NCBI RefSeq assembly: GCF_011927635.1
Contig: NZ_JAATJB010000005.1
Coordinates: 124,001-188,000, forward strand
Length of the DNA: 64,000 nt
Direction of reading: 5' to 3'
Source of the DNA: Sphingomonas trueperi
GTDB lineage: Bacteria > Pseudomonadota > Alphaproteobacteria > Sphingomonadales > Sphingomonadaceae
Shown in pieces: positions 1 through 8,729 of the stretch. The notes under the pieces are model-generated. The model did no database searches, was not told the DNA's origin, and worked only from the letters and a program-made list of their open reading frames with translations. Position 1 is the first letter of the stretch; each line of letters opens with the position of its first letter. The position numbers and the translations under genes were made by a program.

Positions 1-1001
1 TTCTCCAGGTTCTCGGCCGAGACTTCGTCGCCGGCTTCGATGTAGATCTCGCCGGTCTGCTCGTTGATCAGGTCATAGGCGCTGTAGCGGCCGAAGATTT
101 CCTCGGTCGGGATCAGCAGCGTCTCGAGACCGTCCTTCGCCGCCTTGTTGGCTGCGCGGGGGCTGATCTTCTGGCCGGCCGGGAACACGACCTCGCCCGA
201 CTTGGCGTCGACGATGTCGAACATCGGCTTCGAACCGCGCCAGTTTTCCACCTGGAAGGGGATCTGCCAGCCGTTCGGACCCCGCAGGAAGGTGACGCGG
301 TTGTAGAAATAGTTGAGGATCTCTTCCGAGCTCAGCCCCAACGCGTAGAGCAGGCTGGTGACCGGCAGCTTGCGCTTGCGGTCGATACGGACGTTGACGA
401 TGTCCTTGGCGTCGAACTCGAAGTCCAGCCACGACCCGCGATACGGGATCACGCGCGCGGCGAAGAGATACTTGCCCGAAGCATGGGTCTTGCCGCGGTC
501 ATGGTCGAACAGCACGCCCGGCGAGCGGTGCATCTGGCTGACGATGACGCGCTCGGTGCCGTTGATGAAGAACGTGCCGTTCTCGGTCATGAGCGGCATG
601 TCGCCCATGTACACGTCCTGCTCCTTGATATCGAGCACCGACCGGGCTTCCGTATCGGGATCGACCTCGAACACGATGAGGCGCAGCGTCACGCGCATCG
701 GCGCCGCATAGGTGATGCCGCGCTGGCGGCACTCGTCCACATCGAACTTCGGATCCTCGAGCTCGTAGGTCACGAAGTCGAGCTCGGCGGTGCCGGCGAA
801 GTCGCGGATCGGGAACACGCTGCGGAGCGTCTTCTCGAGGCCGGAGACATAGCCGATCGAGGGGTCCGACCGCAGGAACTGTTCGTAGGATTCGCGCTGA
901 ACCTCGATCAGGTTCGGCATCTGCACCACTTCGTGGATGTCGCCGAACACCTTGCGGATGCGGCGCTTCAGCGTGCCGCCCTCAATTGCCTTGGTAGCCA
1001 T
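1..1001 (-). CDS. rpoB: RNA polymerase beta subunit, N-terminal part (runs off left edge)
   Basis: Encodes the first ~333 residues of the beta subunit of DNA-dependent RNA polymerase; the rest lies beyond position 1. The protein begins [20 protein letters not shown] and contains the beta-subunit stretches [29 protein letters not shown] and [14 protein letters not shown], which belong to the protrusion and lobe regions. The ATG at 1001 is preceded by a GAGG about 12 bases upstream. In most bacteria rpoB follows rplL directly; here the next gene upstream on the same strand is rplL nearly 9 kb away, and the intervening genes run the other way. A near-consensus promoter at 1200-1228 can drive it alone. 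Confidence 0.98.
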   Translation of the reverse strand, partial: MATKAIEGGTLKRRIRKVFGDIHEVVQMPNLIEVQRESYEQFLRSDPSIGYVSGLEKTLRSVFPIRDFAGTAELDFVTYELEDPKFDVDECRQRGITYAAPMRVTLRLIVFEVDPDTEARSVLDIKEQDVYMGDMPLMTENGTFFINGTERVIVSQMHRSPGVLFDHDRGKTHASGKYLFAARVIPYRGSWLDFEFDAKDIVNVRIDRKRKLPVTSLLYALGLSSEEILNYFYNRVTFLRGPNGWQIPFQVENWRGSKPMFDIVDAKSGEVVFPAGQKISPRAANKAAKDGLETLLIPTEEIFGRYSAYDLINEQTGEIYIEAGDEVSAENLE

Positions 1002-1199
1002 AGGTGTGTGTTGCCTCGTCAGCCGTAAACTCGGTGCCCCTGTCCGGGAGCCAGGACGTGCAAAGCGACGCCGAAAGGCCGCGCGACCCCCATGCTCGGG
1101 ATTCGGCAGCTCTACAGGCGTCTGACAAGCCGTTCCGATCCATTCGTACGACACGCTGCGCGACGGCGCGTCATTTCCCGATCGGAGGGCCAGAGCGGG

Positions 1200-1228
1200 G
1201 ATATAGGGCGTGGGGAAGGGGATGTCAA
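1200..1228 (-). promoter_or_regulatory. Probable sigma-70 promoter for rpoB
   Basis: On the minus strand TTGACA (1228-1223) is followed by a 17-base spacer and TATATC (1205-1200). This is a perfect -35 hexamer, optimal spacing and a 4/6 -10. It would give a leader of about 190 bases before the rpoB ATG. No other minus-strand gene lies between it and rpoB, which supports independent transcription of rpoB. Confidence 0.7.
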
Positions 1229-1375
1229 AGGGCGCGGGCGGTGCGCCGGAATAAGGTTCCAGGCCGCACCATTGGACACCGACGGTATACGCGATCGCAA
1301 CAATTTTGTCGCAGCGGCGCCGTGAAGCCTTAACAATCCATTGCCAACCGCCCTTCTGACCAAGGGAGGCAAAGA

Positions 1376-3667
1376 ATGCACTATAAGAAAACGGGTCTGA
1401 TCGCAGCGCTGCTCGCCACCGTGTCGGCGACGGCCGTGCACGCGCAGGAGGCTGTGCAGGACGAGGGGCTCGGGGGCGACATCATCGTCACCTCGCAGAA
1501 GTTCGAGCAGAAGCTGCGCGACGTGCCGATCACCATCACCGCGGTGACGCAGGAGCAGATGAAGCGCCTGGGCGTCGATGATCTCGACGAGCTCTCCAAC
1601 TATGTCCCGGGCCTCAACATCCAGGAGCAGAGCGCCAACAATCCCGGCATCGTGATCCGCGGCATCACCTCGGACAGCGGCTCGGCCCAGCAGGCGGCCC
1701 GCGTCACGCTCTATTATAACGGCGTCGACATCTCGCGCTCGCGCGGCGCCTATCAGGCGATCTACGATGTCGACCGGATCGAGGTCGTGAAGGGCCCGCA
1801 GGCGACGCTGTTCGGCACTGCCTCGACGATCGGCGCGGTGAGCATCATCTCCGCGCGGCCGAAGCCCGGCGTGTCCGGCGAGCTCACCGCCGGCTACGGC
1901 AACTACAATGCCTATCTGGTCGGCGGGCACCTCAACGTCGGCAACGACGTGATCGCGGCGCGCGTCGCGGGCGAGTTCAAGAAGCGCGACGGCTATGTCG
2001 AGAACCTCTCGCCGACGCAGGACGATCTCTATGCGCAGAACCAGCTCGGCCTGCGCGCCTCGGTCCGCTACACGCCCACCCCGGCGCTGACGGTAGACCT
2101 GATCGGTACCTATGATCGCCAGCGCAACAGCGGTACGCCGTTCATCTCGAAGCGCTTCGCCACGTCGCAGGGCCCGGGCAATCCGTTCGGTGCGGCCAAC
2201 CTGTCGGGCTCGCCCCTGTCGAGGCAGGTGTTCGGCAAGGACAAGCTCGGGCTGACCCGCGACGTGTACGACGTGAACCTCACCGCGCGCTACGACCTGG
2301 GCGACGGCTGGAGCTTCACCACCGTGAACGGCTATCGCAAGTTCGACTCGCTCGAAGTGTTCGATGCCGATGGTTCGGCGGCATGGTGGCTGGAATTCGC
2401 CGAGGGCGCCTATGGCGCGCAGCTCAGCCATGAATCGCGCTTCGCCTATGTAGGAGACCATGTCCGCACCAGCTTCGGCTGGAACGTCTTCCACGAAAAC
2501 AACCGCCAGGAAGTACCCTTCTCGACCGAAGAGGGCATCTATCTGCAGTGCGCCGCCAATCTGATCCCAGCGCTGGGCTGCGTTTCGGCGACGGGCGTAG
2601 TGACTGCGGCGCAGGCGACCTCGATCCTCACGAAAGGGGCGGCGACCCAGATCCCCTACAGCTCGATCTTCACCAACAAGGGCATCAACGACCAATATTC
2701 GATGTTCGGCGAAGTGACGTGGATGCCCGTGCATCAGCTGGAGGTGACCGCCGGCATCCGCGCGCTGATCGAGCAGCGCAAGTCCGGCTATGTCTCGATC
2801 GCGCCCAATTCGGTGCTCTCCAAGGCGCCGCTGATTCCGGGCCAGGTCACCACCAAGGGCACATTGTGGAGCCAGGACAGCTTCCAGGCCTTCCTGCCGC
2901 GCTTCAATGTGCTGTACCGCCTGAACGATGCGGTCAATCTCTACGCCACCATCTCGAAGGGACGCCGCTCGCCGGTGGTGAACCAGACCGCCACCACCAC
3001 GGGCATCATCCCCGAGGAGACGGTGTGGAACTATGAAGGCGGCGTGAAGCTGTCGAGCGGCATGTTCGCCGGCTCGCTGGGCGTCTATTACCAGAAGTAC
3101 CGCAACTTCCAGATCAGCCGTACGGTGACCGACGCCAACGATCCCTCGGGCCGCCCGGTCGGCAGCAGCATCACCGAGAGCGCGGGTACCGCAGGCAATC
3201 TCGGCTTCGAGGCGGAAGGCCAGTTGCGCCCGACCAACTGGCTGACGCTGTTCGCCAATGGCGGCTATATCGACGGCGGGATCGACAAGACCAAGGCGAA
3301 CGGCATCTATGCCGGCAACCGCTTCCGCCTGCAGCCGCGCGTCCAGTGGGCGGCGGGCCTCACGGTCGACGCACCGGTCGGCAACGGCATTCGCGTGTTC
3401 GCGACGCCGAGCGTGACCTATCGTAGCAAGATTTACTTCGAGATCCCGAACAAGGAGGCAATCTCGCAGGGGCCCGTGACGCTCGTGAACGTGAAGGCGG
3501 GCATGCGCTTCGCCGAGGGTCGCTACGAGATCGCGGGTTTCGTGCGCAACGCCGCGAACGAGAAGTATCTGCTCGATGCCGGCAACACCGGCGGCGGGTT
3601 CAACGATCCCACCTATATCCCGGCCGAGCCGCGCTTCTACGGGGTGCAGCTGACGGGCAGATTCTGA
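1376..3667 (+). CDS. TonB-dependent outer-membrane receptor
   Basis: A 763-residue TonB-gated outer-membrane transporter. Residues 1-23 form a Sec signal peptide ending VHA before Q24. A TonB-box-like stretch DIIVTSQK lies near residues 35-42. A plug domain follows to about residue 165, with [22 protein letters not shown] and [15 protein letters not shown], and then a beta-barrel ending in aromatic GVQLTGRF. The substrate is not evident; the plug resembles the large sphingomonad group often placed near catabolic hydrolases, and a secreted ester hydrolase lies 1.7 kb downstream, but a separate terminator divides them. GGGAGG lies upstream of the ATG. It is transcribed divergently from rpoB. 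Confidence 0.93.
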   Translation: MHYKKTGLIAALLATVSATAVHAQEAVQDEGLGGDIIVTSQKFEQKLRDVPITITAVTQEQMKRLGVDDLDELSNYVPGLNIQEQSANNPGIVIRGITSDSGSAQQAARVTLYYNGVDISRSRGAYQAIYDVDRIEVVKGPQATLFGTASTIGAVSIISARPKPGVSGELTAGYGNYNAYLVGGHLNVGNDVIAARVAGEFKKRDGYVENLSPTQDDLYAQNQLGLRASVRYTPTPALTVDLIGTYDRQRNSGTPFISKRFATSQGPGNPFGAANLSGSPLSRQVFGKDKLGLTRDVYDVNLTARYDLGDGWSFTTVNGYRKFDSLEVFDADGSAAWWLEFAEGAYGAQLSHESRFAYVGDHVRTSFGWNVFHENNRQEVPFSTEEGIYLQCAANLIPALGCVSATGVVTAAQATSILTKGAATQIPYSSIFTNKGINDQYSMFGEVTWMPVHQLEVTAGIRALIEQRKSGYVSIAPNSVLSKAPLIPGQVTTKGTLWSQDSFQAFLPRFNVLYRLNDAVNLYATISKGRRSPVVNQTATTTGIIPEETVWNYEGGVKLSSGMFAGSLGVYYQKYRNFQISRTVTDANDPSGRPVGSSITESAGTAGNLGFEAEGQLRPTNWLTLFANGGYIDGGIDKTKANGIYAGNRFRLQPRVQWAAGLTVDAPVGNGIRVFATPSVTYRSKIYFEIPNKEAISQGPVTLVNVKAGMRFAEGRYEIAGFVRNAANEKYLLDAGNTGGGFNDPTYIPAEPRFYGVQLTGRF

Positions 3668-3693
3668 TCGTTTCACTGCTGTTGCGAAAGGGG

Positions 3694-3732
3694 AGGGGGT
3701 TGCCGCGATTGTGCGGCAAGCCCCTTTCTTTT
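3694..3732 (+). terminator. Rho-independent terminator of the TonB receptor
   Basis: A 12-base-pair stem with one G-G mismatch (3695-3706 with 3713-3724) is followed by TTTCTTTT. It starts 27 bases after the receptor stop codon. Confidence 0.85.
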
Positions 3733-3878
3733 CAACGCGTTGCTGGGGTGTTTCAGCACGCTGGACGGGCAAGAACCGTGCCTGAATGGGTGGTGAATGG
3801 CTCGTCTCGTCCGGCCGCCTTCACGGTTCGCCGCAGATGCCAGGGCCGAATCCAGGGTCCGTCCGTTGAACCCGCGTC

Positions 3879-5195
3879 ATGAAACAGTGTCAGACCCCGC
3901 TCCGCCCCCGCGCCGCACTGTTAATCAGTGCCGCGTTCCTTGCCACCCCCGCCTTCGCCCAGGAGGCCGCGCCTCAGCAGACGGTAACCCCGCCGCCGGC
4001 AGTAGAAACTGCCGCGCCGCAGGTTGCCGCGACGGCACCCGAAATCCGCATGGCCCCGGCCGCGCCGGTCGTGCAGGCGGTGCCGTCGGTCGAGCAGCAG
4101 ATGGCCGGCAGCGCCAACCAGGCGCCCTCGACCACCGATGCCGCTCCGGCCCGAACGGCGCGCGCCGAGCGTAGTGCCCCGCGTGCCGAGGCGCGTACTG
4201 CAGCCCAGCCGCGCCAGGCAGCGCCTGCCGCGCAACCCGCTGCGACGCCGACGCAGCAGGCGGCCAGCCCGGCGTCCGCGCCGGCAGCCCAGCCGCAGCG
4301 TGCTGAGCCGGTCGCGCAGCCCGCGACGCCTGCCGCCGACGTGACGCAGACGAACGAGACGACCACCGAGAGCACGCGCTCGACCTCGCTGGTCCCGTGG
4401 ATCCTCGGCGCTCTCGCCGTTATCCTTGCCGCCGCCGCTTCCATCTTCCTGCTCCGCCGTCGCCGTGACGACGCCGACCTGCTGGTGCGCGAGACGGCGA
4501 CCACCACCGAGCCGGTGGCGCATCGCCCCATGCCGCAGCCCGTGGCACCGCGCAGTGATATTGGTCTCGCGGCCGCCTCTGCGGCGCCGGTGATGGCCCC
4601 CGTCACTGCCGATCGCCACCCGATCTCCGAGCCGGTCGCCGAAGCCCATGTCGAGGCCAAGCTGGCCGCGGCGGACGAGGCGGTGCTCGAGCATGTCGTC
4701 GATGCGCCGGCGCCGGTCGCCAACCGTCCTTGGCTCGAACTGGGCCTGCGTCCGGTACGTGCCGGCACCAGCGAGGAAGAAGCGCTGGTCGATATCGAGC
4801 TGACCGTCGGTAATGCCGGCGACACGCCCGCCCGCGACGTGCGCATCTCGACCTTCCTGCTTGCCGACGCCGAGACGAGCGAGATGGAGCAGTTGCTCAC
4901 CCGCCATGGTCCGGCCGCCGATGTACCGCCGGTGACGATCGATGCCGGTGACGGCACCCGCGTCGACGCGCACCTCGCCGTGCCCAAGGGCGAATTGGGC
5001 CGCACCTTCACCCCGGTCGTCGTCGCGGAGGCCCGCTATCGCCTGCCCGACGGTCGCGAGGGCCGCACCAGCGCCGCCTTCCGCATCGGCCGCGCCGCGC
5101 CGGCGGCGGACGGGGTTGGCCCGATCGGTGCCACCCGCCCGCACCTGGTCGAGGACCTTGAAGCAGAACTGCTCGGTACCCCCGCCCACGCCTAA
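3879..5195 (+). CDS. Proline/alanine-rich one-pass membrane protein of unknown function
   Basis: Not a family I can name. Four parts are visible: a signal peptide (residues 1-28, ending AFA before Q); a low-complexity segment rich in Ala, Pro and Gln to about residue 160; one hydrophobic helix around 168-192 (LVPWILGALAVILAAAASIF) followed by RRRRDD; and a predicted globular C-terminal part from about 225 to 438 starting RPWLELGLRPVRA. With a cleaved signal the low-complexity part would be periplasmic and the C-terminal part cytoplasmic. The gene at 8730-9803 has the same architecture and a similar C-terminal segment, so the two look like paralogues. It is a single-gene unit with a strong terminator after it. 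Confidence 0.85.
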   Translation: MKQCQTPLRPRAALLISAAFLATPAFAQEAAPQQTVTPPPAVETAAPQVAATAPEIRMAPAAPVVQAVPSVEQQMAGSANQAPSTTDAAPARTARAERSAPRAEARTAAQPRQAAPAAQPAATPTQQAASPASAPAAQPQRAEPVAQPATPAADVTQTNETTTESTRSTSLVPWILGALAVILAAAASIFLLRRRRDDADLLVRETATTTEPVAHRPMPQPVAPRSDIGLAAASAAPVMAPVTADRHPISEPVAEAHVEAKLAAADEAVLEHVVDAPAPVANRPWLELGLRPVRAGTSEEEALVDIELTVGNAGDTPARDVRISTFLLADAETSEMEQLLTRHGPAADVPPVTIDAGDGTRVDAHLAVPKGELGRTFTPVVVAEARYRLPDGREGRTSAAFRIGRAAPAADGVGPIGATRPHLVEDLEAELLGTPAHA

Positions 5196-5212
5196 GCGCT
5201 TGAACCGCAACC

Positions 5213-5246
5213 GGCCCGCGCTCCCGACAAGGAGCGCGGGCCTTTT
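5213..5246 (+). terminator. Rho-independent terminator
   Basis: Perfect 12-base-pair stem (5213-5224 with 5231-5242), six-base loop, then TTTT. It begins 18 bases after the preceding stop codon. Confidence 0.9.
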
Positions 5247-5317
5247 CGCGCGCGGCCGCTTCCCATGCTGCAAATGTAACACTATCACCCCGAGCTCCGG
5301 TTCTCTGGGGAGACATT

Positions 5318-7225
5318 ATGCAGCTTCGTACCTTCCTTCTCGCCGCGCTCGCGACGACCGCATTGATCCCGGTCGCGCAGGCGCAGCAGGCGCAACCGTT
5401 CAACGACATCCCCGCCAAGTTCGTGCTGCCGGAAGGCGCGAAGGACTATATCCGCCGCGAGGTGATGGTGCCGATGCGCGACGGCACCAAGCTGTTCACC
5501 ACCATCGTGATCCCCAAGGGCGCGAAGAACGCCCCGATCCTGCTCACCCGCACGCCCTACGACGCGTACAACCGCGTCCGCCGCACCGACAGCAACAAGA
5601 TGCTCTCGGTGCTCGCCCAGGGCGACGAGGTGTTCACCCAGGCCGGCTATATCCGCGTTTTCCAGGACATTCGCGGCAAGTATCGCTCCGAAGGCGACTT
5701 CGTCGTGACCCGCCCGCCGGTCGGCCCGCTCAACCCGACCAAGGTCGACGACACGACCGATGCCTGGGACACGATCGACTGGCTGGTGAAGAACCTGCCG
5801 GAATCGAACGGCAAGGTCGGCATGCTCGGTTCGTCCTATGAAGGCTGGACGGTGGTGATGGCGCTGCTCCATCCGCACCCGGCGCTCAAGGTCGCAGCTC
5901 CCGAAAGCCCGATGATCGATGGCTGGATGGGTGACGACTGGTTCCACCACGGCGCATTCCGCCTGCCCAATATCGGCTGGATCTCGGGAATCACCGGCTA
6001 CAAGGCCGGCGGCCCGACGCCCCCCAATGGTGGCTGGGACGATTACGACACCTTCCGCAAGATCGGCTCGGCCGGCGACTGGGCCAAGCAATATGGCTAT
6101 GACCAGCTGCCCTTCTGGCAGAAGCTGAGCCAGCACGTTGCCTACGACGCCTTCTGGCAGGGCCAGGCGCTCGACAAGATCCTCGCCGCCAATCCCTCGA
6201 ACGTGCCGACGCTGTGGGAGCAGGGCCTGTGGGATCACGAGGACATGTATGGCGCGATCCACGCCTGGGAGGAGCTGCAGAAGACCCCGCAGGCGACCAA
6301 CAACTTCCTGCTGATGGGCCCGTGGCGCCACTCGGGCTTCAACTATAACGGCTCGAAGCTCGGCGAGCTGAACTTCGAGGGCGATACCGCGCTGCAGGCG
6401 CGTCGCGACATCCTGCTGCCTTTCTTCAACGCGCATCTGAAGGACGGTTCGCCCGCCTATACCCCGCCGGTCGCCAGCATCTACAATACCGGCGAGAACC
6501 ACTGGGACTTCCTCAACAAGTGGCCGCTCGGCGCGCAGCTGACGCCGCTCTATCTCGGCACGGGCGAGGCCGCCAGCTTCGACAAGGCCGCGGCAGGGGA
6601 AGACAGCTATGTCTCCGATCCCGCCAAGCCGGTGCCATACCTACCGCGCCCGATCAACTTCAGCGACGGCCGCTGGAGCACCTATCTCGTCACCGACCAG
6701 CGCTTCGTCGACGGCCGCCAGGACGTGCTGACCTATGCGACCCCGATTCTGACGGCGCCGGTGCGCCTGTCGGGCACGCCGTTCGCAGACATTTTCGCCA
6801 AGACGACGGGCACCGACGGCGACTTCGTCGTGAAGGTGATCGACGTCTATCCGGACGAGATCGCCTCCAACAAGGAAATGGGCGGCTTTCAGTTGCCCAT
6901 CGCGATGGATATCTTCCGCGGCCGCTACCGCAACTCGTTCGAGCATCCCTCGGCGATCCCGGCGGGCAAAGTGCAGGAATACAAGTTCCGGCTGCCGGTA
7001 GTGAACCATACCTTCCTGCCCGGCCACCGCATCATGGTGCAGGTCCAGTCGACCCTGTTCCCGGTCTATGATCGCAACCCGCAGAAATATGTGGAGAATA
7101 TCTTCTTCGCTAAGCCCGGCGACTATCAGAAGGCGACGGTGACGATCCTGTACGGCGGCAAGCAGTCGAGCGCGGTGTTGCTGCCGGTGGTGCCGGTCGA
7201 CCAGAGCGCCGCCAAGGCACGTTGA
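5318..7225 (+). CDS. Secreted alpha-amino-acid ester hydrolase (S15/CocE family)
   Basis: A 635-residue serine hydrolase of the CocE/NonD, X-Pro dipeptidyl-peptidase fold with a signal peptide (1-22, ending AQA). The nucleophile motif GSSYEG places Ser173; Asp306 in WDHEDM and His338 in MGPWRHSG complete a plausible triad. Asp207, Glu308 and Asp309 fall where characterised alpha-amino-acid ester hydrolases (Xanthomonas, Acetobacter turbidans) carry the carboxylate cluster that binds the substrate amino group, so that activity is more likely than cocaine or glutaryl esterase. Those enzymes hydrolyse and transfer alpha-amino acyl groups, including side chains of beta-lactams. The C-terminal jelly-roll domain is present (about 430-635). 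GGGGAGA lies 6 bases before the ATG. It is monocistronic. Confidence 0.9.
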   Translation: MQLRTFLLAALATTALIPVAQAQQAQPFNDIPAKFVLPEGAKDYIRREVMVPMRDGTKLFTTIVIPKGAKNAPILLTRTPYDAYNRVRRTDSNKMLSVLAQGDEVFTQAGYIRVFQDIRGKYRSEGDFVVTRPPVGPLNPTKVDDTTDAWDTIDWLVKNLPESNGKVGMLGSSYEGWTVVMALLHPHPALKVAAPESPMIDGWMGDDWFHHGAFRLPNIGWISGITGYKAGGPTPPNGGWDDYDTFRKIGSAGDWAKQYGYDQLPFWQKLSQHVAYDAFWQGQALDKILAANPSNVPTLWEQGLWDHEDMYGAIHAWEELQKTPQATNNFLLMGPWRHSGFNYNGSKLGELNFEGDTALQARRDILLPFFNAHLKDGSPAYTPPVASIYNTGENHWDFLNKWPLGAQLTPLYLGTGEAASFDKAAAGEDSYVSDPAKPVPYLPRPINFSDGRWSTYLVTDQRFVDGRQDVLTYATPILTAPVRLSGTPFADIFAKTTGTDGDFVVKVIDVYPDEIASNKEMGGFQLPIAMDIFRGRYRNSFEHPSAIPAGKVQEYKFRLPVVNHTFLPGHRIMVQVQSTLFPVYDRNPQKYVENIFFAKPGDYQKATVTILYGGKQSSAVLLPVVPVDQSAAKAR

Positions 7226-7232
7226 ACCGTGG

Positions 7233-7260
7233 GCCCGCCTTCGCGGTTGCGAAGGCGGGC
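7233..7260 (+). terminator. Terminator-like hairpin
   Basis: Perfect 12-base-pair stem (7233-7244 with 7249-7260) with a four-base loop, directly after the ester hydrolase. It lacks a T run, so termination may be partial or factor-assisted. Confidence 0.55.
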
Positions 7261-7372
7261 GCCGCTGTGGTGTACGCGTGGCTAGGGATAAGTACCTAAA
7301 TATACGTAGAAGCACTGAAGAATTACCTGTGCGTCTGCATCTTTTATTAAGCTTATTCAGGTTGAATTGGCC

Positions 7373-7409
7373 CCCGAAACGAGCAGCCGTGCCAGGGCTG
7401 TGTTTCGGG
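7373..7409 (+). promoter_or_regulatory. Hairpin overlapping a Shine-Dalgarno site
   Basis: CCCGAAAC (7373-7380) pairs with GTTTCGGG (7402-7409), and inside it CAGCC (7384-7388) pairs with GGCTG (7396-7400). The outer right arm includes the first bases of the GGGAG (7407-7411) that serves the ATG at 7419. The upstream 100 bases are clearly AT-richer than the neighbouring genes. A role in translational control is inferred from geometry only. Confidence 0.45.
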
Positions 7410-7418
7410 AGCGCAGCC

Positions 7419-7976
7419 ATGAACGTCTCGGCTATTCGGGGCTATCTTCGCGAGACGATCGAGTTCTTCGTCTACTTCGTGTTCATGACAGGCATCGGCG
7501 CGGCAATGTACGTGCTCGTCAACTATGCGCCGCAAGCGAATTCCAGCTGGTATATTAACACCTGCATCGGAATGGCGGTATTCACCGGCTTTTATGCGGT
7601 GCGCATGTTCCGGCGCTACCGGCGCGCGATGCGGCGCCTGGCGCTGTTGCCCGACGAGCTTGTCGTGGAACTGTCGCAGATGAGCGACGAAGAGCGGCGG
7701 ACGATGCGCTGGTCCGAGCGGATCGCGGCGGAGCGTCTAGAGGCGCGTGGCGGTGATGCCGAGAGGGTGCGGTTGCTTGAGCGGCTCGAAGCGCTCGAAC
7801 GCACCTATCGCGAGCGCTGCTCGGTGCTCGGTGTCGACCCCGACAAGGAAGGCGGGGAATTCACGATCGATCCCAACATGTCGGTCGAGGCGATCCGCGA
7901 CCGCATCGCCGATCGTATGCTGCGAAAGGAGGAGGAGGAGGAGGAGGGGGCGCGTCCGCCCATTTTCCGGAGCTGA
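7419..7976 (+). CDS. Two-TM membrane protein with charged tail (tandem paralogue 1)
   Basis: A 185-residue protein of no family I recognise. Two hydrophobic helices (about 12-34 and 44-64) are followed by MFRRYRRAMRRL and a long charged, probably helical cytoplasmic tail ending in seven consecutive Glu (EEEEEEE). The start chosen is the ATG at 7419 with GGGAG eight bases upstream; it aligns with the chosen start of the next gene. The gene at 8099-8632 shares the plan and the signatures APQxNS, YI, MFRxYRxAM and WS(E/D)RIAAE, so the pair arose by duplication. The 122 bases between them contain no obvious terminator. Confidence 0.85.
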   Translation: MNVSAIRGYLRETIEFFVYFVFMTGIGAAMYVLVNYAPQANSSWYINTCIGMAVFTGFYAVRMFRRYRRAMRRLALLPDELVVELSQMSDEERRTMRWSERIAAERLEARGGDAERVRLLERLEALERTYRERCSVLGVDPDKEGGEFTIDPNMSVEAIRDRIADRMLRKEEEEEEGARPPIFRS

Positions 7977-8098
7977 TGCAGCGATCGTTTCACCTCCGGT
8001 TAGGATTCGTTAACGCGCTTGCTTCATGATGCAGTGCCAAACAACGGCGGCCGTGCGTGGGGTGCGCGCGATGGGGGCCGTCGATGGGGGTTGCGTTC

Positions 8099-8632
8099 AT
8101 GAAGTCCGATACCGTCCGTCACTATTTGATGATGTCATTGGAATTTGGCGCCTATTGCGTGCTGATGACGCTGCTCAGTTATTTGATGGTGCTGCTGGTG
8201 CTGCGCGCGCCGCAGCCGAACAGCGGCATCTATATCGGCGTGGCGCTGCTCGCTGCGCTGCTTACAGGACTGCATGCGGGGAAGATGTTCCGCATGTATC
8301 GCATTGCGATGCTGCGCTTCCAGAATCGCAAGCCCACGGGCAAGAAGAAGCAGTCCTTGCCGGTCCGCCACTGGTCCGATCGTATCGCAGCGGAAGAAGC
8401 GGTCGGTCGCCATGACGCGCGGCGCAAGCAGGCGACCGGTGAGGAAGCTTCGCCCGAACTGGAAGCGATCCGCCTGCGCATCGCGGAGCGGATGGCCAAG
8501 GAGGATCGCGAGCGCGACGAGCTTGCGCGCGAGGATCGCGAGCGGCTCGAACGCGAGCGCATCGAGCGGATGGAGCGCGCCCGCTCCGAGCGCATCCGCA
8601 ACGAGACGCGCGCTTCCCGACAAAAGAACTGA
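8099..8632 (+). CDS. Two-TM membrane protein with charged tail (tandem paralogue 2)
   Basis: 177 residues; function unknown. Begins MKSDTVRHYLMMSLEFGAYC; two hydrophobic helices (about 8-33 and 43-63) lead into KMFRMYRIAMLRF and then the WSDRIAAEE motif shared with the upstream paralogue. The last 60 residues are almost entirely Glu, Arg, Asp and Lys with a heptad-like spacing, suggesting a long charged helix or coiled coil. The ATG at 8099 follows GGGGG; in-frame starts further upstream would add residues absent from the paralogue. The proline-rich membrane protein begins 97 bases downstream, so the three may be co-transcribed. Confidence 0.85.
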   Translation: MKSDTVRHYLMMSLEFGAYCVLMTLLSYLMVLLVLRAPQPNSGIYIGVALLAALLTGLHAGKMFRMYRIAMLRFQNRKPTGKKKQSLPVRHWSDRIAAEEAVGRHDARRKQATGEEASPELEAIRLRIAERMAKEDRERDELAREDRERLERERIERMERARSERIRNETRASRQKN

Positions 8633-8729
8633 GCGGCCCGGCGACGGCGCCGAACGAGTCGTCGCTCGGCGCGGATGAGGGGCCGAGAGGTGCAGCCGGC
8701 GTTCAGCTTCGGCAGATCAATGCCGGTGC

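Noticed and set aside
7930..7960. The GAG run encoding seven Glu as a possible microsatellite frameshift site or assembly error
   Set aside because: The frame is intact through the run and continues for eight residues to a stop; the paralogue also ends in a highly charged tail.
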